Assembly (NCBI GenBank): GCA_050184295.1
Contig: JBFXAM010000020.1
Location: 1-51,587, forward strand
DNA length: 51,587 bases
Source: JBFXAM01 sp050184295
GTDB lineage: Bacteria; Planctomycetota; Phycisphaerae; UBA1845; Fen-1342
Reading direction: 5' to 3'
Shown: positions 9,601 through 16,949 of the stretch, piece by piece
How the letters are laid out: each line of letters opens with the position of its first letter
How positions within the stretch are numbered: the stretch's first letter is position 1
Notes under the pieces: model-generated
Told to the model about the DNA's origin: nothing
What the model saw: only the letters and a program-made list of their open reading frames with translations
The model's database searches: none
Position numbers and translations under genes: made by a program

Positions 9601-10254
9601 GGCGAGCTTGAGCTCGGTCTCGCCGTCCCAGGGGCAGGTTCCACCGTGGTCGAAGCTGCGCACGCGTTCGAGCCGGCCGCGGATCGCCTCGGGCGCATCC
9701 TCCCGGCGCGCGTACCAGCGCCGGCGATCCGCGGGTGCATCGTGCGCGGCGCGCGGATCCTCGATCTCGCACGGATCGTAGTACATCCCGTCGGGATGCT
9801 CCGGACAGTAGTACCCATTGCGAACTGTGTACTCAAAGACCCACCCAACGCCGGTGGCGTCCGGGCCGAGCTGCGGCGTGACGCCCTTGGGGAGTCTGTT
9901 CGCGACGTAATTGAGGTACTCCAGCACGCGCGAGCGCGCCCAGTAGATGTCGGTGCCGTCCTCAAAGATGATGTACACGAACGAGTTGCCGAACATCGAG
10001 TAGCCGCGCACGACCTTCGCGTACGGCACCGCGAGCATCGCGGTCGTCAGCGGGTAAGTGACCTGCTCCTCGACGACCTGCGGCGCCTGTCCCGGATACT
10101 CGGTGAAGACGATGACCTGCACGTCGGACAGGTCGGGGATCGCATCCAGCCGAATGTTGTAAATCGTCCACACGCCGCCGGCCACGACAAAGCCCGTCAG
10201 CAGCAGAACGAGCAGCCGGTTGCGGGCGCAGTACTCGATGATCCTGGCTACCAC
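6646..10254 (-). CDS. cusA: Heavy-metal efflux RND pump, CusA/CzcA type
   Basis: Inner-membrane proton-driven pump of the HME-RND group, the motor of a tripartite copper/silver exporter. Start GTG 10254 (VVARIIEYCARNRLLVLLL, first membrane helix) is preferred; it lies 14 bases after the upstream gene, with GAGGG in front. The product has about 1202 residues, longer than E. coli CusA (1047). Visible family motifs are GAMVDSSIVMVENAHK in TM4 (proton-relay Asp), DAETGMVMLLYLH (relay Glu) and RPKTMTVATTMIGLLPIMIG (relay Lys). The charged residues match the monovalent-metal (Cu/Ag) subclass. The extra length is mostly a Cys/His-bearing insert at about residues 146-220 in the first porter domain (YYCPEHPDG, DPCEIED, TCPWDG). 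It ends the cusC-cusB-HMBD-cusA operon. Confidence 0.93.
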   Translation of the reverse strand: MVARIIEYCARNRLLVLLLTGFVVAGGVWTIYNIRLDAIPDLSDVQVIVFTEYPGQAPQVVEEQVTYPLTTAMLAVPYAKVVRGYSMFGNSFVYIIFEDGTDIYWARSRVLEYLNYVANRLPKGVTPQLGPDATGVGWVFEYTVRNGYYCPEHPDGMYYDPCEIEDPRAAHDAPADRRRWYARREDAPEAIRGRLERVRSFDHGGTCPWDGETELKLAEFDLSELRSVQDWYLRYELTALEGVAEVAPVGGFVRQYQVVVDPDRLLAYGIPLSQVKQAIQVSNVDVGGRVLEMSETEYMVRGKGYLAQLTREQIEQSRRDGTPLWRARAAQGVADLKRVVIRANPDGTPVYLQDIATVQLGPDLRRGLAEANGEGEVVGGIVVMRYGENAFKVIHDVKKKVDDLRPGLPPGVDIVTEYDRSALIQRSVDTLRVKLIEEMAVVAIVCVIFLLHVRSALVAIFVLPTGVLASLIMMHALGINANIMSLGGIAIAIGAMVDSSIVMVENAHKHYERAKAEAGARRLSREKHTQVIIDAAKEVGPTLFFSLLIITVSFLPIFVLGEQSGRMFKPLAFTKTFAMGASAILAVTVIPVLMVYFIRGRIPNEQTNPISRLLQKIYEPFFWAAMKGKYLTLLIAAVVVFSAILPLQKYIWGRQVIADKLPFLRLSQQIGSEFMPPLDEGDLLYMPTTDPAISITKARELLQQTDALIKSLPEVHHVFGKIGRAESATDPAPLSMIETTIMLEPDRRKWRKRHFDRWFGFMPGWLKTWSSLTYWWPEERSITVDELSYGWKEPDGTDVPGLDDIVAFPGVTNAWTMPIRTRIDMLSTGIKTPVGIKIMGDDLAALGQLAEQIAAEVRTLPGTLSAYPEKTVGGLYVDFDINRDEIARYGLRIADVQDVILTALGGMNITQTVEGLERYPVNLRYKRELRDNIPALRRTLVATPGGAQVPLAQLTDIRIEPGPPMIKSENARKTAWIYVDLTTSDIGGWVERAKRLVSERVSIPPGYNLVWSGQYEYIEAANRRLAIAIPFVFIVIVLLLYLSHRSWLDTCVVLLAVPFSLVGAVWFMYLAGYNMSLAVWVGLIALAGLDAETGMVMLLYLHNSFDRWKAEGRLNSLSDLKAAIHEGAVLRIRPKTMTVATTMIGLLPIMIGTETGSDTMKRIAAPMFGGLLTSFLMELLIYPVIFLVAKQFQIWRMQQAAA

Positions 10255-10268
10255 GTGACGCGACCCTC

Positions 10269-11651
10269 TCACTTGACGCCGGTCTGCTTGCCGCACTTGA
10301 GCATCTTGAAACCGTAGAACGGGTTGGCCATGTCCCGATCCGTCTGAAGCCAGTCTCCCTTGGTCATCGGACAGTGGAAGATGTAGATGGTCGGGTACTG
10401 GTCTTTGCTGGGCCGCACGTGCTCGACCAGCACGGACATCGCATCGCTGAGTCCGACGAACGTAACACGGTCGTCGTCGAGGCTCTTTCCGCTTAGTTTC
10501 AGAGCCGCTGCGCGAAGCGTCCGCACGGCCTGGCCGAACTTCGACGGGAGCTTCGAGGCCGGATCATCAAGATGCGTGAGGATCTCGTCGGCCGCCCCCA
10601 CCAGCCCCAGTGCGTGCAGTGCGACCTCCTTGCCGCTATCGGAGGCGAAGCGCTTCTGGATAGCCAGGTAGTGCTCCATCAGGTAGTCGACCTGAACGGC
10701 GATGACGGCCGGCGCGCCCGCCGGCCGGGGAACGCTGTGGGCCGCCACGAGCTGCATGCCGCAGATCGAGCATGTTCCGCGCGCGAACGATGTCTCCCTC
10801 GGGTGCATCGGGCACACAAACCCGCCGGGCGACGGCGTGGCCCCAGCGTGCGCGAGCTTTCCTTTTGCCCACGCAACGGCGTCGATTGGCTTGAGCTTCA
10901 TACCACACACGGGGCAGTCGCCAAGTTCCCGCGAAAACTGCCAGCACTCCTCCATCGGGCAGACATAGCGCGCGTCGCGGGGGATTTCTGGCGCGGCGGG
11001 CTGACTGGCGGCTTGCGCCCGTTCGCTCGTCGGCGCCAGGTCGGCGGCGCAGATCGGGCACTTCCCTGGCCGGTCGCTGTGCGCGAGCGGATGGACGGGG
11101 CAGCGGTACGCCGCCGTCTCCGCAACCTCGGGATGCGCGGGCACATTCTGCTCGGCCACCGCGGGCGCGAGCCAGACGCTTCGATATGGCGCCAGCTTGC
11201 GACCGCATTTGGAGCAGGCGCTAGCCTGCGCGCTGATCTCGTTGGCATGCTTCGGATCAGGACACGTGTACATGACCTTGAACGGTTCGAGATTTTGGCC
11301 GCAGCGCGGGCAGTCGGCCTGCGTCTTGGAGAACACGTGCTGATGCACCGGGCACGTGTAGGCGACCTCGGCGCCGCCCGCCGCGCGGCGCGCTTTAACC
11401 CAATCCAGTTCATCGAGCGACTTGAGCTTCATGCCGCACCAGGGGCACTTTCCGTCCTCGGGCGAGAAGTACGCTCCCCGGTGCGCCGGGTCCGACTCGT
11501 CCGGGTGTGTCTCCATCGGACACGCAAACCGGGCATCGTCCGGTGCGCCGGCGGCGCTGGGCTGCGACTCCGGCGAAGTCTGAGCGCTCGCCACGGCGAT
11601 GAATGCCGAAAGCCCGGCCAGGCAGGCAAGAATCGAGATCGTGTATCGCAC
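10269..11651 (-). CDS. Secreted protein with six HMBD modules and a DUF3347-like domain
   Basis: A 460-residue protein starting at GTG 11651 (signal peptide VRYTISILACLAGLSAFIAVASAQ), 16 bases after cusB, with GAGG upstream. It carries six heavy-metal-binding-domain-like modules of the CPMHP...CPxCGM type: FACPMETHP..CPWCGMKL (42-76), YTCPVHQ..CPRCGQNL (98-121), YTCPDPKH..CSKCGRKL (128-153), YRCPVHP..CPICAADL (182-205), YVCPMEE..CPVCGMKL (229-253) and FVCPMHP..CSICGMQL (278-301). The C-terminal part (about 319-455) resembles DUF3347: VDYLMEHYLAIQKRFASD, then FVGLSDAMSVLVEHV, then IFHCPMTKGDWLQT...NPFYGFKMLKCG. Its place between cusB and cusA suggests a periplasmic metal chaperone or buffer handing ions to the pump (inference). 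The number of modules is unusual. Confidence 0.85.
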   Translation of the reverse strand: MRYTISILACLAGLSAFIAVASAQTSPESQPSAAGAPDDARFACPMETHPDESDPAHRGAYFSPEDGKCPWCGMKLKSLDELDWVKARRAAGGAEVAYTCPVHQHVFSKTQADCPRCGQNLEPFKVMYTCPDPKHANEISAQASACSKCGRKLAPYRSVWLAPAVAEQNVPAHPEVAETAAYRCPVHPLAHSDRPGKCPICAADLAPTSERAQAASQPAAPEIPRDARYVCPMEECWQFSRELGDCPVCGMKLKPIDAVAWAKGKLAHAGATPSPGGFVCPMHPRETSFARGTCSICGMQLVAAHSVPRPAGAPAVIAVQVDYLMEHYLAIQKRFASDSGKEVALHALGLVGAADEILTHLDDPASKLPSKFGQAVRTLRAAALKLSGKSLDDDRVTFVGLSDAMSVLVEHVRPSKDQYPTIYIFHCPMTKGDWLQTDRDMANPFYGFKMLKCGKQTGVK

Positions 11652-11667
11652 GGTGAGTGCCTCGCTT

Positions 11668-13185
11668 TCAGTGCACGTGGCCGGTCGGCGCGGGCTTCTC
11701 GCGTTCGGACGGCATGTCGTGCCCCATGTGGTCGGACATCGGCGCTGACGCCTGCGATTTGAGCATCTTGGCGATCGCTTCTTTGAGCTTGCTCTCCGCG
11801 TCGAGCAGGAATTGGCCGCTGGTGACAACGCGGTCGCCTTCGTCCAGGCCGTACTGCACTTCGACCATCCCGTCCTCTGCCTCGACCCCGGTCTGAATCT
11901 CGCGCGGCTGGAACTTGCCGTCGCCGAGGTCGAGGAACGCGACCTTGCGCGTGCCGGAGTCGATGAACGCCTCGCGCGGGATCAGCAGCGCATTGCGGTC
12001 AAGGTCGGCGCGCAGCGTGACGTTGGCGTACATCGCGGGCTTCAGTTCGAGCGTCGGGTTCTCGAACTCCAGCCGCACCTTGATGACGCGCGTCTGCTTG
12101 TCGAGATACGGGTAGATGTACGTGACTTGACCGACGAACTCGCGGTTCGGAATGTAGGGCAGCGACATGCGCGCTTCCTGCCCCACGCGAACCCAGGGCA
12201 ACTGGTACTCGTAGATGTCGACGTAGACCCAGACCTTCGCCAAATCCGCGATTGCATAAAGCCGCATGCCCGGCGTCAGGTACATGCCCTCCAGCGCCAT
12301 CTTCTCGGTCACGATGCCACGGGCCGGCGAATGGATGGTGAGCGTCTTCTGAGTCTCGCGCGTCTGGGCGAGCTGCTCGACCTGGTCGTCCGAGACATCG
12401 TAGTACTTCAGCCGGGTGCGGGCGGCATCGACCAGTCGGCGAGATTGGTCCAGGGCTTCGGGGATACTGCTCTCCGACAGGCGCTCGACGCCTCGCAAGG
12501 CCGCGAGAAACTCCTCCTGCGCCGAATAGAGCGCCGGCGCGTAGACCTCGAAGAGCGAATCGCCTTTCTCGACCTGCACGCCGGTCTGGTCCACGTGCAG
12601 CTTCTCGATCCAGCCCTCGAATTTCGTGTTGACGAAGAACAGCGTTTGCTCGTCGTAGTCCACGCGGCCGACCGTGCGGATCGCCTTCACCAGCGGGCCG
12701 CGCGAAAGCGTCGCGGTGCGAACGCCCATGTTCTGGATCGTGACCGGGTCGATCGTGATCGTCGTGCCCGTCGCCGGCTGAGTTTCGTCCGCGTAGACCG
12801 GCACAAGGTCCATGCCCATCGGATCCTGGCCGGGCCGGTCGGAGACGAAGTCCGCGTGCATCGGGCTGCGCCAGTACAGCACCTTGCGCTCCTGCGGGCC
12901 GCCCGCCGCGCCGCCGCCGTCATCACCGGCGCGCAGCGGCGTGAGCTTCATGTGGCAGATCGGGCACTCGCCCGGTCCCTTGTGAATGACGTTTGGATGC
13001 ATCCCACAGGTGTAAAGCTGCTCCGCGTCGGCGGCCGACTGCTCAGGCGCTTTTCCGACACCCACGCGCGTCGCCGTCCAGAATCCCGCGGCGCCGCCAA
13101 GACCAAGCATCACGATGCTGACGATCACCCGGGCGAGGACACGCGCCGCACGAGCCCATCGAAACTTGGATTGACCCCGTGTCAT
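11668..13185 (-). CDS. cusB: RND efflux adaptor (membrane fusion protein), CusB type
   Basis: Periplasmic adaptor joining the CusA pump to the outer-membrane channel. ATG 13185 is chosen because GGGAGG lies six bases upstream and the ATG overlaps the cusC stop (ATGA). It has 505 residues. The N-terminal anchor (VLARVIVSIVMLGLGGAAGFW) is followed by an HMBD module (YTCGMHPNVIHKGPGECPICHMKL, about 58-81) and a second half-module (YWRSPMHADFVSDRPGQDPMGMDLVPVY). Then come the lipoyl/beta-barrel parts of the adaptor (GWIEKLHVDQTGVQVEKGDSLFEVYAPALYSAQEEFLAAL, IHSPARGIVTEKMALEGMYLTPGMRLYAIADLAKVWVYVDIYEYQLPWV). The C-terminal tail is His/Met-rich (SDHMGHDMPSE...GHVH), suited to metal binding. Confidence 0.93.
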   Translation of the reverse strand: MTRGQSKFRWARAARVLARVIVSIVMLGLGGAAGFWTATRVGVGKAPEQSAADAEQLYTCGMHPNVIHKGPGECPICHMKLTPLRAGDDGGGAAGGPQERKVLYWRSPMHADFVSDRPGQDPMGMDLVPVYADETQPATGTTITIDPVTIQNMGVRTATLSRGPLVKAIRTVGRVDYDEQTLFFVNTKFEGWIEKLHVDQTGVQVEKGDSLFEVYAPALYSAQEEFLAALRGVERLSESSIPEALDQSRRLVDAARTRLKYYDVSDDQVEQLAQTRETQKTLTIHSPARGIVTEKMALEGMYLTPGMRLYAIADLAKVWVYVDIYEYQLPWVRVGQEARMSLPYIPNREFVGQVTYIYPYLDKQTRVIKVRLEFENPTLELKPAMYANVTLRADLDRNALLIPREAFIDSGTRKVAFLDLGDGKFQPREIQTGVEAEDGMVEVQYGLDEGDRVVTSGQFLLDAESKLKEAIAKMLKSQASAPMSDHMGHDMPSEREKPAPTGHVH

Positions 13186-14693
13186 GTTCCGCCTCCCGCT
13201 TCGGAAAGGCTCAAGCCGATCGCCGCTTCCAGGTCCGCCACGCTGCGCTCGAGTTCCCCGATCGCGCGGTGAAATTGAACCGTGAACATGAGCCACTTCT
13301 GCCAGTTGTCGATGACGAACAGGAAGTCGCTGTCGCCGGCCGAGTACGACGCCCGCGAGACCTCGTAAGCCTGCTGCGCCTGCGGGATGATCGTGTCCTT
13401 GAAGATCGCGGCCAGCTCACGCTGTGCCTGCACGCGCGACAGCGCGTCTTCGATCTCGAAGTTCACGCGGTTCTTGGCTGCGACGTACTCGTGCTGCGTC
13501 GCCAGCCGACGGCTGTTCGCTTCGCGGATGCCGGCTTCGATCTTCTCGATCCAGAGCGGGATGTTCACGCTCAGCGTGATCGCCCAGTTGTCCGTCCCCG
13601 ACTCGCTCATGCGGTTGACCGCGGGGACCATCCCCGTGGTCGGGTTTGGCGGCGGAACGAACGCCGCGCGCGGACGCATGTACATCCACTCGAACCCGAT
13701 CGTGAGATCGGGCCAGTAGGCTAATCTCGCAAGCTCGACACCCTGCCGGTCGCGTTCAAGCTGCTGCTTGAGGCGCTGCAAGTCCGGATTGTGCTTCGCC
13801 GCCGCCGCAAACAACGCATCGATCTGCACATCGACGGAGCGGACGTCATACTCATCCAGCGTGGGAATCGGCGTCGCGGGAGAGCGGTTCATCACCCGAT
13901 TCAGCATGGCGACCGCCGACTGACGCTGCTGTCGCAACTCGACGAGCTGGCTCTCCAGATTCGAAAGCTCCACTTGGGCGCGCAGCAGGTCGTCCTGCCG
14001 CCGGCGCCCGGACGCGACCTGTGCCCGGGCCGCATCGATCAGACCGCGCAGCAGGTCCTGGTTGGCGAGATCGATCTCGATCGTGCGGTCAACGATGTAG
14101 ATGCGGAAGTACGTCCGCTTCACGTCGGCGATCACATTGAGGCGCTGCCGCTGAAGCGCCGCGATCGCGATGCGCGTCTCCTGAAGGGCGACCCGTCCGG
14201 CACGGTCCAGCTTTTCCGGCGCCGGGAACCTCTGCTGAATGCCCAGGTTTAGGTAGTTGTCGCCTTCCGCCGTCCGCACTGGCTCGGGCAAGGTCCGCGT
14301 CATGAGCATCGGGTCCGGAAGTGCTGTGACCTGCGGAACACGCGCCGCCCGCATGCGGACCAGCTCTTCCGCGGCCGTGATCTCGGGGTTCTGCTCCAAC
14401 GCGATCCCGATGAACTCGCGCAGCGAGCGCGGTTCCGGCGCAGCCGTTCCCGGCGAGGTGCTCTCGATCGGGCGCGTCGCCGCGAGGCGCCTCAGGGGGC
14501 GCGTTTCGCGCGTGTACGTCTCGCCGGCTTGCGGGCGCTCCTGGGCGTACCGAGCAAGCGCGGCCGACACATCCCGATCGGCGGTCCGATTCAGAGCGCA
14601 TCCGCCGCCGGGCATGCCGACGGATAGCGCCGCCCCGACCAAGACTCGTGCGCGCAGTACGCGGGGCGCCAAAAGGCGGCGTTGCGTGGTCAT
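13182..14693 (-). CDS. cusC: Outer-membrane efflux channel lipoprotein, CusC/TolC type
   Basis: Outer-membrane exit duct of the tripartite exporter and first gene of the operon. Start ATG 14693 gives 503 residues. The N-terminus MTTQRRLLAPRVLRARVLVGAALSVGMPGGGCALN has a lipoprotein-type Cys after GG. The two TolC-like repeats are visible from about residue 95 (LREFIGIALEQNPEITAAEELVRMRAARVPQVTALPDPML) and 275 (IDALFAAAAKHNPDLQRLKQQLERDRQGVELARLAYWPDLTIGFEW). Both lead into long coiled-coil helices (RARAQVASGRRRQDDLLRAQVELSNLESQLVELRQQ-like). The assignment to metals rests on the operon. The stop overlaps the cusB start. Confidence 0.9.
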   Translation of the reverse strand: MTTQRRLLAPRVLRARVLVGAALSVGMPGGGCALNRTADRDVSAALARYAQERPQAGETYTRETRPLRRLAATRPIESTSPGTAAPEPRSLREFIGIALEQNPEITAAEELVRMRAARVPQVTALPDPMLMTRTLPEPVRTAEGDNYLNLGIQQRFPAPEKLDRAGRVALQETRIAIAALQRQRLNVIADVKRTYFRIYIVDRTIEIDLANQDLLRGLIDAARAQVASGRRRQDDLLRAQVELSNLESQLVELRQQRQSAVAMLNRVMNRSPATPIPTLDEYDVRSVDVQIDALFAAAAKHNPDLQRLKQQLERDRQGVELARLAYWPDLTIGFEWMYMRPRAAFVPPPNPTTGMVPAVNRMSESGTDNWAITLSVNIPLWIEKIEAGIREANSRRLATQHEYVAAKNRVNFEIEDALSRVQAQRELAAIFKDTIIPQAQQAYEVSRASYSAGDSDFLFVIDNWQKWLMFTVQFHRAIGELERSVADLEAAIGLSLSEAGGGT

Positions 14694-14878
14694 GTGCTGG
14701 TCATCCTGGCGTCTCGGTCCCAGCGGGCGTGATCCGTTCCTCCGCCTCGCGGCCGCCGCCCGCACGACCGCGTGCGGTCAAATCCGCGCGGTTGCCGACA
14801 CGCTCGCGGTCACGACCTACCCGGCGGCAGTGGCACCCGTCGGCCACCGCGCATTCCGTCGATCCACGCGAGGCCGTC

Positions 14879-14894
14879 AGTCCACTCGTGTAGT
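14879..14894. promoter_or_regulatory. Imperfect BlaI/CopY-like operator, cusC-proximal
   Basis: AGTCCA-CTCG-TGTAGT: one perfect and one degenerate six-base half-site with a four-base spacer, the same geometry as the perfect dyad at 14992-15007. It starts about 185 bases before the cusC start codon. Confidence 0.45.
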
Positions 14895-14991
14895 GCCTCA
14901 CTAAAACCGCGACGTATTGGAGCCGCGGAATTCATGTTGCGCAACTGAAGGCCGCGGCTCGGTCCGTGAAGTGATTGCTGTTTTGCGACGC

Positions 14992-15007
14992 ACTACATTA
15001 GTGTAGT
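14992..15007. promoter_or_regulatory. Perfect dyad resembling BlaI/CopY operators
   Basis: ACTACA-TTAG-TGTAGT is a perfect 6-4-6 inverted repeat about 300 bases before cusC. Operators of BlaI/MecI and CopY repressors are built on ACA/TGT dyads of this kind, and CopY regulates copper genes. No such regulator gene is in the window, so the match is by sequence only. Confidence 0.55.
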
Positions 15008-15112
15008 CGGTCAGACTCGGTGCATCATGGGAAGGGCGGGATGCCTGCCCCACCCTTCCGGATGATGCAAACAGCGTGCCAATTTACACGAGCTTGCTGA
15101 ACCCGGGCTGCG

Positions 15113-15844
15113 CTATGGGTGCTTGGGCTCGCCGCGTTCCGTCGGCTTCGACTTCGGATCACCTGCGGACAGTTTTTCGGGGTCGATCGGAACGCCTTGC
15201 TCGGCCAGTTTCGACGCGTACTTGGCCGGCTGCTTCAGCAGCTTCTCGCCGCAGCCCGAGCAGCAAAGGTAGATGCGCTGGCCGGTGGGCAGGTCGGTGA
15301 ACGCGGTCGGATCGATCTTGTCCCCGCTGACCGGGCAGCGCGTCTGATACGTGTAGCATTCCTCGAGCTTGGCGTCCAACCGCCTGTTGTCCGCGTCGGT
15401 ATTGTCGCGGCTGTCAAATTTGCTCACGCAACGCTCACAGCAGAAGCTGACGGCCTTTCCGCGAGACACGATCTGCGTCTTGCCATCAATCGGATTTCCG
15501 CTGATCGGGCATGTCACCTGGACACGCTCCATTTTCTTCAGCGCGTCGCGCTGCGCGGCCACCTTCGTGGCGTACCTGGCCGGCTCCTTCACAAATTTCT
15601 TGATGCACGGAGCGCAGCAGAAGTACACCGGCCCCTGCTCCGTCATTGTCTTCACGCTGAAATCCACCGGCTCGCCCATCACCGGGCAGAGCGGCAGCTC
15701 CTTGGCCTTGTCGCCTGACTTCTGTTGGTCCGGCTGCTTCTCGCCGTGCGCGTGCTGACCGCCGTGTTCCTGAGCCAGAGCATCGTTGAGTGGGAGTGCC
15801 CAAAGAACAATCGCTGCAAGCGCTGCAAAGCCCGTCGTGCGCAT
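15113..15844 (-). CDS. Secreted protein with three YHS-like metal-binding modules
   Basis: 243 residues from ATG 15844, with GGAG upstream. The signal peptide MRTTGFAALAAIVLWALPLNDALAQ is followed by a His-rich patch (EHGGQHAHGEK). Then come three YHS/TRASH-like modules, each a CPxxG pair followed by a CCxxC pair: CPVMGEPVDF..VYFCCAPCIKKFVKEPARY, CPISGNPIDG..VSFCCERCVSKF, and CPVSGDKIDP..IYLCCSGCGEKLLKQPAKY. Such Cys clusters bind soft metals. It lies about 420 bases upstream of cusC on the same strand, so it is probably a periplasmic metal-binding partner of the exporter. A second three-module protein lies at 25907-26593. Confidence 0.85.
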   Translation of the reverse strand: MRTTGFAALAAIVLWALPLNDALAQEHGGQHAHGEKQPDQQKSGDKAKELPLCPVMGEPVDFSVKTMTEQGPVYFCCAPCIKKFVKEPARYATKVAAQRDALKKMERVQVTCPISGNPIDGKTQIVSRGKAVSFCCERCVSKFDSRDNTDADNRRLDAKLEECYTYQTRCPVSGDKIDPTAFTDLPTGQRIYLCCSGCGEKLLKQPAKYASKLAEQGVPIDPEKLSAGDPKSKPTERGEPKHP

Positions 15845-16038
15845 CGTCTGGTTCTCCGTCGGGGATCTCGCTCGGCGCAGCCCATCGCCAGCGACGGGCG
15901 ACACGCACCGATCAGCCTCTTTGATGAGCCGGAGGCGCGCTTTCTTGCGACATGCCGGGAAAACAGGGCTGAACCACTCAGATTCGCGGCGGCCGGCAGG
16001 CGGATGCCTGGGGCCAACGCGGCGCCGCGGATCGATTC

Positions 16039-16335
16039 GTGGATCGGGCCTGGACGCAGGACGACGAGATGGCCGAACACGAGCTTGGAGCTGGCTGTAA
16101 TCGCGCGAAACGCGCGGTCCGGCCGGCGCTCCATGAGCAAACCAGCGAGCGCGCGTTCCGCTTGCTCCTGCGCATGACCCGTTCCCCGGAAGCAGCCGAA
16201 GAACTGGCGCAAGAGACCGATCTCAAGGCCCGTAGCGCGATCGGGACTTTCGATACCCCGTTGGCGGTGGGCGCCTGGCTCGATCGAATCGCGGTAAACG
16301 AGGCGCTTCATCCGCATCGGCGCGCGCGACAATCT
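16039..16335 (+). pseudogene. ECF sigma factor, region 2 only
   Basis: The plus-strand frame from ATG 16039 gives an ECF sigma region 2 (RAFRLLLRMTRSPEAAEELAQETDLKARSAIGTFDTPLAVGAWLDRIAVNEALHPHRRARQ). The homology ends near 16335 and no region 4 (promoter -35 recognition) follows, although the frame stays open into unrelated sequence. Intact ECF factors have 170-200 residues with both regions. It is a truncated gene divergent from the triple-YHS gene. Confidence 0.6.
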
Positions 16336-16609
16336 CCTTCGCGTTTCCGTCGTCCAGCGACGGAACCAGCCTGTAGTCGGGCAGCGGGTCACGCGGCGAA
16401 GCGTGGTAGAGCGCGAATGTGTCGGCGTCGATGTTCGCCGTCACGTGCAACGAGCGCCGCGCCGGCCAAGCGATGTCCGCGGCGTCGAGTTCCTGGCGCG
16501 TCCAACGGATCGCGATCATATCCTCGGGATGGACTCGGCCGAAGTAGTTCCTCGCGGACAAGCTGGGGCCCGCGTGTCCGCGGCCATGGTGTGAATCAGG
16601 ACGGTGCAT
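16223..16609 (-). CDS. Hypothetical reading frame antisense to the sigma remnant
   Basis: A 128-codon frame; the part read as RWTRQELDAADIAWPARRSLHVTANIDADTFALYHASPRDPLPDYRLVPSLDDGNAKEIVARADA looks protein-like, but I recognise no family. Its C-terminal third overlaps the sigma-factor remnant on the opposite strand and is unlikely to be real. The N-terminal two thirds could be a fragment of a gene that replaced the end of the sigma factor. Weakly supported. Confidence 0.25.
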   Translation of the reverse strand: MHRPDSHHGRGHAGPSLSARNYFGRVHPEDMIAIRWTRQELDAADIAWPARRSLHVTANIDADTFALYHASPRDPLPDYRLVPSLDDGNAKEIVARADADEAPRLPRFDRARRPPPTGYRKSRSRYGP

Positions 16610-16946
16610 CCGATGGATTCGCGGTGTACTTGATGACCCGCACCTTCTCCAGTGTCACCAGGCCCTCAGTCACCATCTCGTCGATGTGCGGCAGGAGCGT
16701 GTTGATCTTCTCCTCGCTGTCGACGATCTCGATGATCATCGGCAGGTCTTCCGAGAGCCGCAGGACTTTCACGGTGTGCAGCCGGCTGTTGGCGCCGAAG
16801 CCCATCGGGCCGCGCAGCACGGTCGCGCCCGCCAGGTGCAGCTCGCGGGCTTTCAGCACGATCGCCTCGTAGACCGGCTTGCCGTGCCACCTGTCGCTTT
16901 CGCCGATGAAGATCCGCAGCAATTGTGCTTCGCCTTCCAGTCTCAT
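16596..16946 (-). CDS. DUF190 (PII-like) protein next to CrcB
   Basis: A 116-residue PII-like protein (DUF190) with LLRIFIGESDRWHGKPVYEAIVLKARELHLAGATVLRGPMGFGANS, then LSEDLPMIIEIVDSEEKINTLLPHIDEMV. Members form small trimeric signalling proteins and are often encoded beside fluoride channels. It begins three bases after the crcB stop, so the two form one unit. A role in tuning the channel is inference from this repeated linkage. Confidence 0.88.
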   Translation of the reverse strand: MRLEGEAQLLRIFIGESDRWHGKPVYEAIVLKARELHLAGATVLRGPMGFGANSRLHTVKVLRLSEDLPMIIEIVDSEEKINTLLPHIDEMVTEGLVTLEKVRVIKYTANPSDAPS

Positions 16947-16949
16947 GCA

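Larger units (their letters stand above)
14694..15112. other. Intergenic control region of the cus operon
   Basis: No gene is supported here. It holds two matching dyads (14879-14894 and 14992-15007, listed separately) and lies directly upstream of cusC and downstream of the triple-YHS gene. No clear -35/-10 pair could be settled by eye. Confidence 0.5.
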
